In this document: positions 24,164-32,276 of the stretch, in pieces
Layout: each line of letters starts with the position of its first letter
Position numbering within the stretch: the first letter of the stretch is position 1
Source of the DNA: Sphingomonas sp. Ag1
Lineage (GTDB): Bacteria; Pseudomonadota; Alphaproteobacteria; Sphingomonadales; Sphingomonadaceae
Assembly (NCBI RefSeq): GCF_000980895.1
Contig: NZ_LAZX01000073.1
Span: forward strand, 1-32,555
Length of the DNA stretch: 32,555 nt
Direction: 5' to 3'
Program-made: the position numbers and the translations under genes
The notes under the pieces: model-generated
Database searches by the model: none
The model's input: only the letters and a program-made list of their open reading frames with translations
Told to the model about the DNA's origin: nothing

Positions 24164-25174
24164 ATGCGCGGGGTAATGATGAGGTTGCGGTTGACCGATC
24201 AGGGCTGGACTGGAGATCCTGAGGAGGTCATCGACTGTCTGATAGTGGGCGGTGGTCCAGCGGGCCTCATGACCGCGATCTATCTGTCGCGGTTTCTCAG
24301 GAGCTGCGTCGTCTACGATGCGGCGGCAGGGCGCGCCGCGTCCATCCCGCGCTCGCACAACCTGCCAGGATTTCCCGGCGGCATTTCCGGCGTCACGTTT
24401 CTTGCCCGTTTGCAGGCTCAGCTGCGCGAATATGGCGGTACGGTCCAGAGAGGTGAGATTGACGCAATCGTCGCGTCAGGCGACCACTTCTCGGCAAGCT
24501 GCGAACTGAACGTCCTGTATGCGCGGACCGTTGTCCTTGCGACGGGCGTCGTCAACCGGCGTCCCGAGATGCCTGATGCGATGCATGACATCGGCGTGGC
24601 GCGTGGGCTTCTCCGCTATTGCCCGATCTGCGATGGTTATGAGGCCCGGCGCATGAACGTGGCGGTGCTCGGCGGCGATGGTCATGGTGCTGAAGAAGCC
24701 GAATTCCTGAGGGCTTATGGGGCCAAGGTCACGCTTCTGGCCGAACGCTCGCTCGATCTTGGGCCGACCGAACTTGCCAAGCTGGACCAGCAGGGCATTG
24801 ATGTCGCCCCCTCGCCTGTCGGGCAGTTGCGTCTTGGCGAGTGTGTCGAGGTGAGGCTGGCCAATGGCTTGGAGCTACAATTCGACACGCTTTACCCCGC
24901 ACTCGGCTCATCACCTCGGACGCGGCTTGCCTCTTTGCTCGGAGCACAGCTCAGCGAATCCGGGTGCGTGCTAACCAATGCCCACCAACAAACCTCGGTT
25001 AAGGGTCTCTACGCAGTCGGCGACGTCGTGGAAGGGCTCGATCAGATCAGCGTCGCAGCCGGACAAGCGGCGATCGCTGCGACCGCAATTCATAACCTGT
25101 TGCGCGACCGCGACAGTGGATTGTCATCCGCCCTCGCCGGGCTGTATTCCGCTCGGAGCGTACCGCCGACGTAG
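24164..25174 (+). CDS. Thioredoxin-reductase-like FAD/NAD(P)H oxidoreductase
   Basis: This 336-residue flavoprotein has the FAD motif IVGGGPAGL (27-35), the redox pair CPIC (153-156, in RYCPICDGYE) in the thioredoxin-reductase position, a second nucleotide motif VLGGDGHGAEEA and the C-terminal FAD motif YAVGDVVEGLDQISVAAGQA. It would pass electrons from NAD(P)H to a disulfide. No thioredoxin gene is adjacent, so the partner is unknown. The start is uncertain: ATG 24164, 24176 and 24179 are all in frame and none has a strong ribosome site. It is one of the few plus-strand genes in this half and is unlinked to the copper operons around it. Confidence 0.85.
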   Translation: MRGVMMRLRLTDQGWTGDPEEVIDCLIVGGGPAGLMTAIYLSRFLRSCVVYDAAAGRAASIPRSHNLPGFPGGISGVTFLARLQAQLREYGGTVQRGEIDAIVASGDHFSASCELNVLYARTVVLATGVVNRRPEMPDAMHDIGVARGLLRYCPICDGYEARRMNVAVLGGDGHGAEEAEFLRAYGAKVTLLAERSLDLGPTELAKLDQQGIDVAPSPVGQLRLGECVEVRLANGLELQFDTLYPALGSSPRTRLASLLGAQLSESGCVLTNAHQQTSVKGLYAVGDVVEGLDQISVAAGQAAIAATAIHNLLRDRDSGLSSALAGLYSARSVPPT

Positions 25175-25189
25175 CGGGAGCCATTGGCG

Positions 25190-25330
25190 GTGCGACGAGC
25201 GAACACCGCCAACAAAGCGCTGATCGCCGGCTCGCTTGTCATCTTCTTCGGCTGCTTCGCGCTTATTCGTATCCACACGACGATCGGCGACACGGCCTTT
25301 CTCCGTTCGATGATCCCGTACCACGATCCC
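25190..25330 (+). pseudogene. Internal fragment of a membrane DUF305 gene
   Basis: Reads ANTANKALIAGSLVIFFGCFA, then LIRIHTTIGDTAFLRSMIPYH. This parallels residues of the intact gene at 9910-10356 (AANSALIIGSIAVFLGSYAL, IRTQTTIGD, TRSMIPHH). It breaks off right at the His pair and the helical metal-binding core is missing. It starts 16 bases after the flavoprotein stop. Confidence 0.75.
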
Positions 25331-25503
25331 GTGGCTCGCGCGCGAGTGCATCGAGACAGTGTGCTATTATCAGGGTCGGGGTTCCTCGACACGCCCGAGC
25401 GGAGCCGGGATCGCTGGCGGCATCCTACGGCACGAAGGTCGGCGCTGCCGCATTCTCCTTCGAACCGCGCCAACACGCGAGCGGCTACTAAGCGTCGGGC
25501 CCC

Positions 25504-26229
25504 TCAGAACGCCAAGTGGTTTATTCCGCCATGCATGAAGGTTCCGCCGAGGAACCCCTGAATTGAGATCGCGAGCGTCATCAGGCCAAGCACCACCCAA
25601 TACAACGACCGCGACCGCTCGGGACCCTTGCGGTGGCGGGCTGCCATCCAAGCCAGCACGACGCCGAAGACCGCGATCGATGTCCCGAGCCAGCGATGCG
25701 TCATCAGGATAGGGTTGCGGTCGGTCAGGTAGAACCCGCCTGCGAACCAGCCCAGGAACGCCGCCACGATCGCTCCCAGCGCGCCGACGACCAGCATTAT
25801 GTGTGCGACATGCTGATAATCCCGGTTGCGGCGCCACAACCCGAACAGCTCCACCCCGAACGCACCGATGAACAGGGCGATGGGAAAATGAATGACCATG
25901 GTATGCACCCGCCCCAGCCAGCTCACAAGCCGTTCGCCGAAAGTCTTGTTCTTGTTGGCGGTCTCCTCGTGCATGCCGCCCATGTCCATGTCGTCGCCGG
26001 CGATGTCGCGGCCGCCCATGTTCATGTCCACGGTCGACATAGAGCCCATGCCCATGTGGCCGTCGCCAGCGTCCGCCCCATCTGCTTTCTGCGTCTCGGC
26101 TGCGCTGCTAGCGGCCGGCCCGGGACCGGCCCCGAGCGCATCGTGATCTTCGTGCGCCGATGCCGACGTGCTTACTGAGATTGCAACCGCAAGGAGTAGA
26201 GCGAAAGCCCCGCCTCGTTTACCGCCCAT
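25504..26229 (-). CDS. DUF2231-type membrane protein with Met/His-rich N terminus
   Basis: 241 residues from ATG 26229 (AAGGGG upstream; a TTG at 26259 is less likely). A signal-like segment (AFALLLAVAISVSTSASA) is followed by about 70 exported residues rich in His, Asp and Met (HEDHDALG, GHMGMGSM, NMGGRDIAGDDMDMGGMHEE), probably metal-binding. The DUF2231 domain has four membrane segments, starting HTMVIHFPIALFIGAFGVEL. It ends in GGTFMHGGINHLAF. Function is unknown. It is the last gene of the large minus-strand copper operon. A shortened, frameshifted copy is at 5180-5519. Confidence 0.8.
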   Translation of the reverse strand: MGGKRGGAFALLLAVAISVSTSASAHEDHDALGAGPGPAASSAAETQKADGADAGDGHMGMGSMSTVDMNMGGRDIAGDDMDMGGMHEETANKNKTFGERLVSWLGRVHTMVIHFPIALFIGAFGVELFGLWRRNRDYQHVAHIMLVVGALGAIVAAFLGWFAGGFYLTDRNPILMTHRWLGTSIAVFGVVLAWMAARHRKGPERSRSLYWVVLGLMTLAISIQGFLGGTFMHGGINHLAF

Positions 26230-26407
26230 CACCCAACCCCTTGAACCGTGTTGTTTCAATCCAGTTTACGCACGCCGCGCCTTCTTCCCTCACCTGCCCA
26301 GCTTCCTTTGTGAAACTTTCCGTCTGCTCTTCAAGACGGACTGGACGCCACAGCTACGCTGGCTGCGGCGACCGCGTCATGCCACTCCGCCAAAAAACAT
26401 CGGCCGA

Positions 26408-26857
26408 TCAGCTGCCGTGGCGGGCGAACAGGCGGCGGCCGCTGGGACCAAAGGCGACCACGTCATAGGCTTGCGCCTTGACGCCCGGCACTTCCATTCC
26501 TGGCGAGCCGAACGGCATGCCGCCGACCGCGAGGCCTCGCACGCCCTTGGGCCGGGTCGAAAGAGCCCGCTTCATGTCGGCGATCGGCACGTGGCCCTCG
26601 AAAGCGATGCCATCGGCGATTGCGGTGTGGCAGGACGAGACGTCCGCGGGAACGCCCGCGCGCTTCTGCAGCGCCGGGCGGTTGGGATCATCGACGACGC
26701 GCACCTGACGGCCGAGCTGCTGCTGCACCTGCGCCGCCCACTTGGCGCAACAGCCGCAGCCGGGGTCGCGGTGCATAACGATCGGGGTAGCCGCGCTGGC
26801 GGCAACCGGAACCAACAAGGCTGCGGCAGTAAGCGCAAATCGCAACGCTGACTTCAT
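26408..26857 (-). CDS. Exported DUF411 metal-binding protein
   Basis: 149 residues from ATG 26857, which has AGGAG upstream. A signal peptide (LRFALTAAALLVPVAASA) is followed by the DUF411 signature: MHRDPGCGCCAKWAAQVQQQ, SCHTAIADGIAFEGHVPIAD and GLAVGGMPFGSPGMEVPG. The Cys cluster CGCC and the SCHT Cys/His are candidate copper ligands. DUF411 proteins are common in copper-resistance clusters as periplasmic proteins. It lies between DUF305 and DUF2231 genes on the same strand. Confidence 0.88.
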   Translation of the reverse strand: MKSALRFALTAAALLVPVAASAATPIVMHRDPGCGCCAKWAAQVQQQLGRQVRVVDDPNRPALQKRAGVPADVSSCHTAIADGIAFEGHVPIADMKRALSTRPKGVRGLAVGGMPFGSPGMEVPGVKAQAYDVVAFGPSGRRLFARHGS

Positions 26858-26918
26858 GGAAAAATCTCCTTGGTCGTTCCTCCCGTCTCCTCGCTGGGGG
26901 CGGGAGGAACGAGGCTTA

Positions 26919-27302
26919 TTACTGAGGACGCTTGCCCATCGACCGGAGCATCGCCTGGAGTTCACCGATGCTCTTGTTCTGCTCGGCAATCGATTTCTGG
27001 GCCATTTGCCGGGTCTTCGCATCGGGCGACTCCCGGAGAACGATCTGCGACATGGCGATCGCACCGCGGTGATGCTCGATCATCTTGCGGACCCACGTCT
27101 CGCTCGCATTAGCGCCCTTGGCCTTCATCATCTTTTCGTGCATCGCCATTTCGGCGGGCATGAAAGGCGTGTTCATGCCAGGCATGTTGTCGTGGTTCAT
27201 GCCTTGCATTTTCGAATGGTCCATGCCCTGCATCTGCTGCTGAGCCAAAGCGGGGCTCGCCGACGTCGCGGCCAGAGCCAGAAGTGTTACTGTCTTGAAC
27301 AT
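26919..27302 (-). CDS. Exported DUF305 protein
   Basis: 127 residues from ATG 27302 (AAGGAG upstream). It has a signal peptide (MFKTVTLLALAATSASPALA), a Met/His-rich stretch (QMQGMDHSKMQGMNHDNMPGM) and the DUF305 core ETWVRKMIEHHRGAIAMSQ, ending QNKSIGELQAMLRSMG. The EHH motif and neighbouring Met are likely metal ligands. It is the nearest relative within the window of the gene at 10464-10964, and shows what the normal C terminus of that gene should look like. It lies downstream of copB. Confidence 0.88.
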   Translation of the reverse strand: MFKTVTLLALAATSASPALAQQQMQGMDHSKMQGMNHDNMPGMNTPFMPAEMAMHEKMMKAKGANASETWVRKMIEHHRGAIAMSQIVLRESPDAKTRQMAQKSIAEQNKSIGELQAMLRSMGKRPQ

Positions 27303-27349
27303 CGACTTCTCCTTCTTGACCTCAGCCAACCCGACAAGACTAGTCGGCC

Positions 27350-28663
27350 TCAAAACCATGTGCGAATGCCCAGAACGAGGCTGGTGGATATCGCATCCTC
27401 GCCATCCTCGCGTGCAAAACGAGCAGAACGGCCCACTCTGCGCTCGTACGAAACACCTATATAGGGGGCGAACTCTCGCTTCACCTCGTAGCGCAGCCGC
27501 AAGCCAAGCTCGATATCCGACAAGCCCGAACCGATCCGGTCTGCCGGAACGTCCTGCGCCGCAAACTCAGCTTCGACACGAGGCTGGAGAATCAGCCGCT
27601 GGGTGATGCGCTGATCGTAATAGCCTTCAACGCGGCCCAGCACGTCTCCCTTGCTAGACAAGAACAGTGCGCCCTCGACATCGAAGAAACCCGGAGCCAG
27701 GCTCTCAAAACCGACTGTCGCGTAAACACGCGAGGGATTAGGCTTGAAGTCGTACCGGATCCCTGCCTGAAAATCGGTATAGGGTCCGATTGCCCGTGCG
27801 TAGAGCGCCTGCAGCTCCGCCCTTTCCAAGCTTCTCCCAAAGTTCCCTTCGCCCTCGGTTTTAAGAACCAGACGATTAACGTCGCCACCGTACCAGGCGC
27901 TGCCATCCCAACGATAAGCATCGCGACCATCCCGGATCTGGACTTCAGCCAGGTTGAATATGACCTGCGAGAAATTCTGCCCGCCGTGCATCGACCGCAG
28001 ATGCTGCTGCGAATGCGCCATGGCAGCGGCAGAGTAGACCTGGTCCGCGGCACGATCCGTCGGAATGGGGGGCGGCGGAGCGGTGCCGGCCTGCAGGTTG
28101 GTGCCGATCATCGCCGCGCCCGTGCCTGAGGGCATGCTTCCCATGTCGTGTCCCGGCATGCCTTGCATCGCGCCCGAACTCTGGCCCATTCCCGGCATCG
28201 ATCCATGGTCCATGCCTTGCCTGGTGCTTGGCTGGCCGGAGGCGGCACCGCCGGAGGCACTTGGCATGGCCGACATGTCGTGCGCGGTATTGGGGTTGGG
28301 GTTGGCTCCAGGCGTATTCATGCCCGGCATGGTCGTCATGTCATGACCGGCGTGAGGATCGGCAACGATCGTTGCAGGGGCCGGAGGCTTGGCGGGCTGA
28401 TTCGCAGCGGGCTTGGCCCCCGATCCCGTTTTCGCGGGCGGTGTCGATCTAGCGGCGGGCTTTGGGGACGCTTTGCGCGCGACGGGCTTGGTCGCTGCGG
28501 GCTTCTTGGCGGCCGGCTTTTTAGCGGCCGGCTTTTTCACCGCTGGCGTATTTGACGGCGGCATCTTCATGCCCGGCATATTGGAATGGTCCATCTGCGC
28601 GGCCACCGGACTTGCGAGGCCAAGTGCCGCGCCGCCAGCGATCAAGAGGAACTTAGGCTGCAT
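27350..28663 (-). CDS. copB: Outer-membrane copper resistance protein CopB
   Basis: 437 residues with a signal peptide (FLLIAGGAALGLASPVAA). The first 170 or so mature residues are low-complexity: PAAKKPAAKKPAATKP repeats and many MxxMDH/GMDHGSMPGMG-type Met/His motifs. The C-terminal 230 residues are the CopB/PcoB outer-membrane barrel domain (IFNLAEVQIRDGRDAYRWDG, AIGPYTDFQAGIRYD, SDIELGLRLRYEVKREFAPY, IGVSYERRVG), ending in Phe (GIRTWF) as outer-membrane barrels do. Its ATG overlaps the copA end by 11 bases, so it is translationally coupled to the oxidase. Confidence 0.93.
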   Translation of the reverse strand: MQPKFLLIAGGAALGLASPVAAQMDHSNMPGMKMPPSNTPAVKKPAAKKPAAKKPAATKPVARKASPKPAARSTPPAKTGSGAKPAANQPAKPPAPATIVADPHAGHDMTTMPGMNTPGANPNPNTAHDMSAMPSASGGAASGQPSTRQGMDHGSMPGMGQSSGAMQGMPGHDMGSMPSGTGAAMIGTNLQAGTAPPPPIPTDRAADQVYSAAAMAHSQQHLRSMHGGQNFSQVIFNLAEVQIRDGRDAYRWDGSAWYGGDVNRLVLKTEGEGNFGRSLERAELQALYARAIGPYTDFQAGIRYDFKPNPSRVYATVGFESLAPGFFDVEGALFLSSKGDVLGRVEGYYDQRITQRLILQPRVEAEFAAQDVPADRIGSGLSDIELGLRLRYEVKREFAPYIGVSYERRVGRSARFAREDGEDAISTSLVLGIRTWF

Positions 28664-30659
28664 CGCGGTTCTCCTCGCCCATCGGGCGAACCGTCACGAC
28701 ACGCATCATCCCCGCGGTCATGTGATAAAGATTGTGGCAGTGGAACGCCCAGTCGCCGGGCGCATCGGCCGTTACGTCGAATGTCATCTTACCGCCGGGC
28801 GCCACATTCACCGTGTGCTTGCGAGGCGCGAAGTCGCCATGTCCGGTCACCAGCTCGAAGAAGTGGCCGTGCAAATGAATTGGGTGCGGCATCATCGTGT
28901 CATTGACCAGGGTGACGCGCGCGCGCTCGTCCTTGCGGAACGGGATGGGGTCGGCAGGGTCGCTCATCTTCTGGCCGTCAAAGCCCCACATGTAGCGCTC
29001 CATATTGCCCGTCAGGTGGATCTCCAACTGACGCGACGGGGCGCGAACGTCCGGGTTGCGGTCGAGCGCGACAAGATCGCGATAAGTGAGCACGCGATGA
29101 TCCGCGTCCTCCAGCCCCTGCGGCGGCTCGCCCGTGCGGTCCTTCGGCATCGGCGAGATGGTCTGCACTCCCGGCCCCATCTTGACGCCGGGCGCGTTCT
29201 TGGGGTTGCGCATGTTCATGTCCATGCTGCCGCCTGACCCATGATCCATCCCGGCCATGCCGCCGCTGCTCATCTGACCATGGTCCATGCCCGCCATCCC
29301 GGCAGCGCCCGCCGCCATTTGGCTATGGTCCATCCCTGGCATAGCGCCGCTCATCTGGTCGCCCCCCATCCCAGCCATGCCGGCCATCGCAGCGCCTACC
29401 GCCTTCGTTCCGTGATCGGTGGGCTCTTTCCACCCGGTGAGCTTCCACAGGTTGCGCGAGGCATTCTGCATCAACGTGGGATCCGGCCCGCGCTTTGCGA
29501 CCGGGTTCTCGTCCGCCATACCGGACATCCCCTCCATCCCGCTCATGTCCATGCCCATGTCGGTCATGGTCAGCAACGTGCGCGGGCGGAGCGGCGGGAC
29601 CGGGGCGATCATGCCCTCGCGCGGGGCCAGTGTCGCGCGCCCCATGCCGGATCGGTCGATCGCCTCGGAAACGAAGCTGTAGGCGCGGTCCTCGGGCGTC
29701 ACGATCACGTCGAAGGTTTCCGCGACGCCGATCTGGAATTCGTCCACGGTTACCGGCCGGACGTTCTGGCCGTCGGCCTGCACCACCGTCATCGGCAAGT
29801 CAGGGATGCGCACGTTGAAGTTGGTTTGCGCCGCAGCATTGACGATGCGCAGCCGAACCCGCTCGCCCGGTCGGAAGAGGCCCGTCCAGTTGTCGTAAGG
29901 GCCAAAGCCATTGACGAGGAAGGTGTAGGTCGACCCCGTAACATCCGCAATATCGGCCGGGTCCATGCGCATCTTGCCCCATTCCATCCGATCCTTGAGG
30001 CGCATCTCGCGGCCGGCGAGCAGCCCGCTCAGCGTCGGGCGCTGATAGTTGAAATAGGCGCCGCCCATCTGCTTGAGCTTGCGGAAAATTTCCTCGCCCG
30101 TCATTTCGCTATGGTCGGAGAGGACGATCACATGCTCGCGGTCGAACGCGATCGGGTCGGCACCGGCCGGATCAATCACGATGGGTCCGTAGAGCCCTGC
30201 CTGCTCCTGTTCGCCCGAATGGCTGTGATACCAGTAGGTGCCCGACTGCAAGATCGGGAATTCGTATACGAAGGTCGAACGCGCCTTGATGCCAGGGAAG
30301 CTGATGCCGGGCACGCCGTCCATTTGGAACGGCAGAATGAGCCCGTGCCAGTGAATCGAGCTATCCTCGTCGAGATTGTTGGTCACTGCGAGACGGACGT
30401 TCTGGCCCTCCTGGAGGCGGACGAGCGGTGCGGGCACGGTGCCGTTGACGCCGATTGCCGGCGTCGTGATCCCGTCCATGACGAGCTTCATCCTGTCGAT
30501 CGTCAGCGCGATGTTTGTGCCCGACACGGTCGGCAGGGGCCTGGCGATGCCGCGCGACACAGGTTGCGCCCAAGCCGGCAGGTAGGCCGACATGGCCAGC
30601 GTGCCGCCAAGCATGGCGGTTCCGCGCATTACGTCGCGCCGGTTTAGATTGCGGCTCAT
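28653..30659 (-). CDS. copA: Periplasmic multicopper oxidase CopA (PcoA type)
   Basis: 668 residues from ATG 30659 (GAAGGAAAGG upstream). A Tat signal with twin Arg (NLNRRDVMRG) implies export after folding with copper. The four copper-ligand motifs are present: HWHG (103-106), WYHSHSG (143-149), HPIHLHGH (592-599) and HCHNLYHMTAGMM (640-652), giving the type 1, 2 and 3 sites. Residues 365-485 hold Met/His-rich stretches (MGMDMSGMEGMSGM; MPGMDHSQM; GMAGMDHGQM), which bind extra Cu(I). It oxidises Cu(I) to less toxic Cu(II) in the periplasm. It lies 98 bases after the ECF sigma gene. Confidence 0.96.
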   Translation of the reverse strand: MSRNLNRRDVMRGTAMLGGTLAMSAYLPAWAQPVSRGIARPLPTVSGTNIALTIDRMKLVMDGITTPAIGVNGTVPAPLVRLQEGQNVRLAVTNNLDEDSSIHWHGLILPFQMDGVPGISFPGIKARSTFVYEFPILQSGTYWYHSHSGEQEQAGLYGPIVIDPAGADPIAFDREHVIVLSDHSEMTGEEIFRKLKQMGGAYFNYQRPTLSGLLAGREMRLKDRMEWGKMRMDPADIADVTGSTYTFLVNGFGPYDNWTGLFRPGERVRLRIVNAAAQTNFNVRIPDLPMTVVQADGQNVRPVTVDEFQIGVAETFDVIVTPEDRAYSFVSEAIDRSGMGRATLAPREGMIAPVPPLRPRTLLTMTDMGMDMSGMEGMSGMADENPVAKRGPDPTLMQNASRNLWKLTGWKEPTDHGTKAVGAAMAGMAGMGGDQMSGAMPGMDHSQMAAGAAGMAGMDHGQMSSGGMAGMDHGSGGSMDMNMRNPKNAPGVKMGPGVQTISPMPKDRTGEPPQGLEDADHRVLTYRDLVALDRNPDVRAPSRQLEIHLTGNMERYMWGFDGQKMSDPADPIPFRKDERARVTLVNDTMMPHPIHLHGHFFELVTGHGDFAPRKHTVNVAPGGKMTFDVTADAPGDWAFHCHNLYHMTAGMMRVVTVRPMGEENRDAA

Positions 30660-30689
30660 GCCTTTCCTTCGCTCCAGTTCAATGCTTGC

Positions 30690-30723
30690 GGCCGGCGGCG
30701 GGGGGGGGGGAGGGCCGCCGACC
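30690..30723 (-). promoter_or_regulatory. Strong hairpin with an 11-base homopolymer loop upstream of copA oxidase
   Basis: GGCCGGCGGC (30690-30699) and GCCGCCGACC (30714-30723) form a 10-bp stem with one mismatch. The 14-base loop is almost all G on the plus strand (11 G at 30700-30710), hence poly-C in the copA transcript. It sits between the sigma gene and copA, about 30 bases before the copA start. It could attenuate read-through or end sigma transcripts; no T tract follows. Confidence 0.45.
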
Positions 30724-30757
30724 TTACCTTTCACTACGCGCGAACCGGCCCATCCCC

Positions 30758-31330
30758 TCACACCAAGTCGAGATTTTTCGACAATCTTTCACGCGCGCGC
30801 CGGAGTCGCATCTCCACGGCCTTGCCGCTGATCCCCAGCGCGGCCGCGGTCTCCCCCTGGGACAGTCCTTCCACGGTCCGCAGCAAAAGCGTCTCCTTGA
30901 GCGTGGCCGGCAGCTCGGACACCGCGCGCGAAAGCCGCGCAAGCTCTGCGCGATCGAAGGTTACCGCGTCGGCACCTGGCGCCTCGTCCCGCCCACTCTC
31001 CATGGTCTCGGGCGGCAGCGAAGAGGCGAACGATAGTATCTGGCGTATGCGCCGCCGCCTGTGCCAGTCGCGGCTCTTGTTGATCGCCACGCGGGTCAGC
31101 CACGCAGCGAGCGGTCGCTCTCCGTCATACTTTCGCAAGTTCTGAAAGGCGGCCACGAAGCATTCCTGAGTGAGGTCAAGCGCCTCTTCGGCGTCGCCGA
31201 TATGCGAGCGGATCAGGCGGTAGACCGGTTTTTGGTGCCGCCGCATGATCTCAGCGAACGCAGCCTGACGTCCGCCGAGCGTCAAGGCGGCGAGTTCGCC
31301 GTCCGTGCAGGCCGCGAGATCGAGGCTCAC
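30758..31330 (-). CDS. ECF sigma factor (CnrH-like), probable activator of the copper operon
   Basis: This 190-residue sigma-70 family ECF factor has region 2 (FAEIMRRHQKPVYRLIRSHI, DAEEALDLTQECFVAAFQNL, AAWLTRVAINKSRDWHRRRR) and region 4 (LPATLKETLLLRTVEGLSQG, ETAAALGISGKAVEMRLRRA). The start is GTG 31330, overlapping the sensor's stop (GTGA). Together with the sensor and a small membrane protein upstream it copies the gene order of cnrYXH in Cupriavidus, where the sigma is freed on metal binding. It likely directs transcription of its own operon and of copAB downstream. A region-4 fragment of a relative is at 8215-8474. Confidence 0.9.
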   Translation of the reverse strand: MSLDLAACTDGELAALTLGGRQAAFAEIMRRHQKPVYRLIRSHIGDAEEALDLTQECFVAAFQNLRKYDGERPLAAWLTRVAINKSRDWHRRRRIRQILSFASSLPPETMESGRDEAPGADAVTFDRAELARLSRAVSELPATLKETLLLRTVEGLSQGETAAALGISGKAVEMRLRRARERLSKNLDLV

Positions 31331-31770
31331 CGCGCGTCTGCGGTCAGCGCCTTCACCACCGCGCGGTCGAACGCCGTCGTCTGATCCGGCCGCAGGATCT
31401 GCCGCATCGCGAACATATGGTTCAACGTCTCCTTTTGGAGCTCACCCATCGCGCCGTGCGAACGATCGACGGCCGCCGCGACCTGCGGCCCGTTACCATG
31501 TTCGGCCTCGATGGCGGCGGCGAGCCGGGCGTTGTCGGCTCTGAGCTCCAGCTCCAAGGCACGCCTTCGAACGGCGAAGTGAGACTCCAGCGCCTGGAGC
31601 TTAGTCCGTTGAGCTTCGTCTAGCTCGAGCCCGTCGTGGAGCAAGCTGTGAAGCTCAACGCCCGGGCTTGGCGGGGACGGGAACAACTCACGTCCAGCCC
31701 AAACGCCTGCGACCGCCGCCACGAACGCGATGATGGCGATCAGCATCGCCCTCCGGGCGCCGCTCGTCAC
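31327..31770 (-). CDS. CnrX-like periplasmic metal sensor
   Basis: 147 residues: an N-terminal membrane anchor (MLIAIIAFVAAVAGVWAG, 9-26) and a helical periplasmic domain of the heavy-metal-sensor group. His41, His45, Glu62, His118 and Met122 stand in the same spacing as the remembered Ni/Co ligands of CnrX (His42, His46, Glu63, His119, Met123). They lie in HSLLH, LESHF and NHMFAMR. It would hold the anti-sigma/sigma pair inactive until metal binds. The start is GTG 31770, overlapping the upstream gene's stop; its own stop overlaps the sigma start. Context suggests copper as the signal, but the ligand set alone would allow Ni or Co. Confidence 0.82.
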   Translation of the reverse strand: MTSGARRAMLIAIIAFVAAVAGVWAGRELFPSPPSPGVELHSLLHDGLELDEAQRTKLQALESHFAVRRRALELELRADNARLAAAIEAEHGNGPQVAAAVDRSHGAMGELQKETLNHMFAMRQILRPDQTTAFDRAVVKALTADAR

Positions 31771-32051
31771 TGGAACGCGAGCAAGGTCGAAGGCGCTAGC
31801 GGCATGGCAGGCCCGAAGGGTGTTAGCGTCGGCACCTGCGCAGTCGCCGCTGTGGACGACAATCCGCCGCCCACCACTCCCAAGGCGACTGCGCCTAGCG
31901 CTGCCAGCATGCCGGATCGCAGCGCCACTACGCCACCCGCGCGGCGCTCCGCCGCGATCAGTCGCATGACTTCGCCTTCCAGTTCAGCGAGCCGGGGATC
32001 AAGCGGTTGCTCGCCAAGGCGGCGCAACGCGCTGTCTAAATCCATGTCCAT
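31767..32051 (-). CDS. Small membrane protein, probable CnrY-like anti-sigma factor
   Basis: 94 residues from ATG 32051, which has GGAGGA six bases upstream; ATG 32057 touches the ribosome site and is less likely. A charged cytoplasmic N-terminal part (LDSALRRLGEQPLDPRLAEL, MRLIAAERRA) is followed by one membrane segment (MLAALGAVALGVVGGGLSS, 48-66) and a short, probably periplasmic tail. This topology and its place as first gene before the sensor and sigma match CnrY. Sequence identity to any known anti-sigma was not recognised, so the function rests on context. The end overlaps the sensor start by four bases (GTGA). Confidence 0.65.
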   Translation of the reverse strand: MDMDLDSALRRLGEQPLDPRLAELEGEVMRLIAAERRAGGVVALRSGMLAALGAVALGVVGGGLSSTAATAQVPTLTPFGPAMPLAPSTLLAFQ

Positions 32052-32276
32052 GGTCATTCCTCCGCCGTCCTCACATCCATTACGCACGGCCGGCGAACAC
32101 CCCTCCAATCTGAAGTGAACGAATGCCACACGCCCCTCGGCGCGACTGCGCACTCTTCCATTGCGTCCAATCGCTCGCAGCTGGCTACGCAGCCGACAAT
32201 CCACGCGTCCCGCTGTTCAAATTCCTTGGCAACTCTGTTTGCAGGCCGAGCGCGCCACTGAGCGGACGCCGCGGCG
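32052..32276. other. Region upstream of the sigma operon without a gene
   Basis: It should contain the promoter of the anti-sigma/sensor/sigma operon, including any self-regulated ECF promoter. No clear match to a known -35/-10 pair was seen. Confidence 0.35.

Noticed and set aside
28140..28570. Repetitive DNA in copB that could be taken for a CRISPR or tandem-repeat array
   Set aside because: Units are codon repeats for PAAKKP and MxxMDH motifs inside one reading frame, with no regular spacers.
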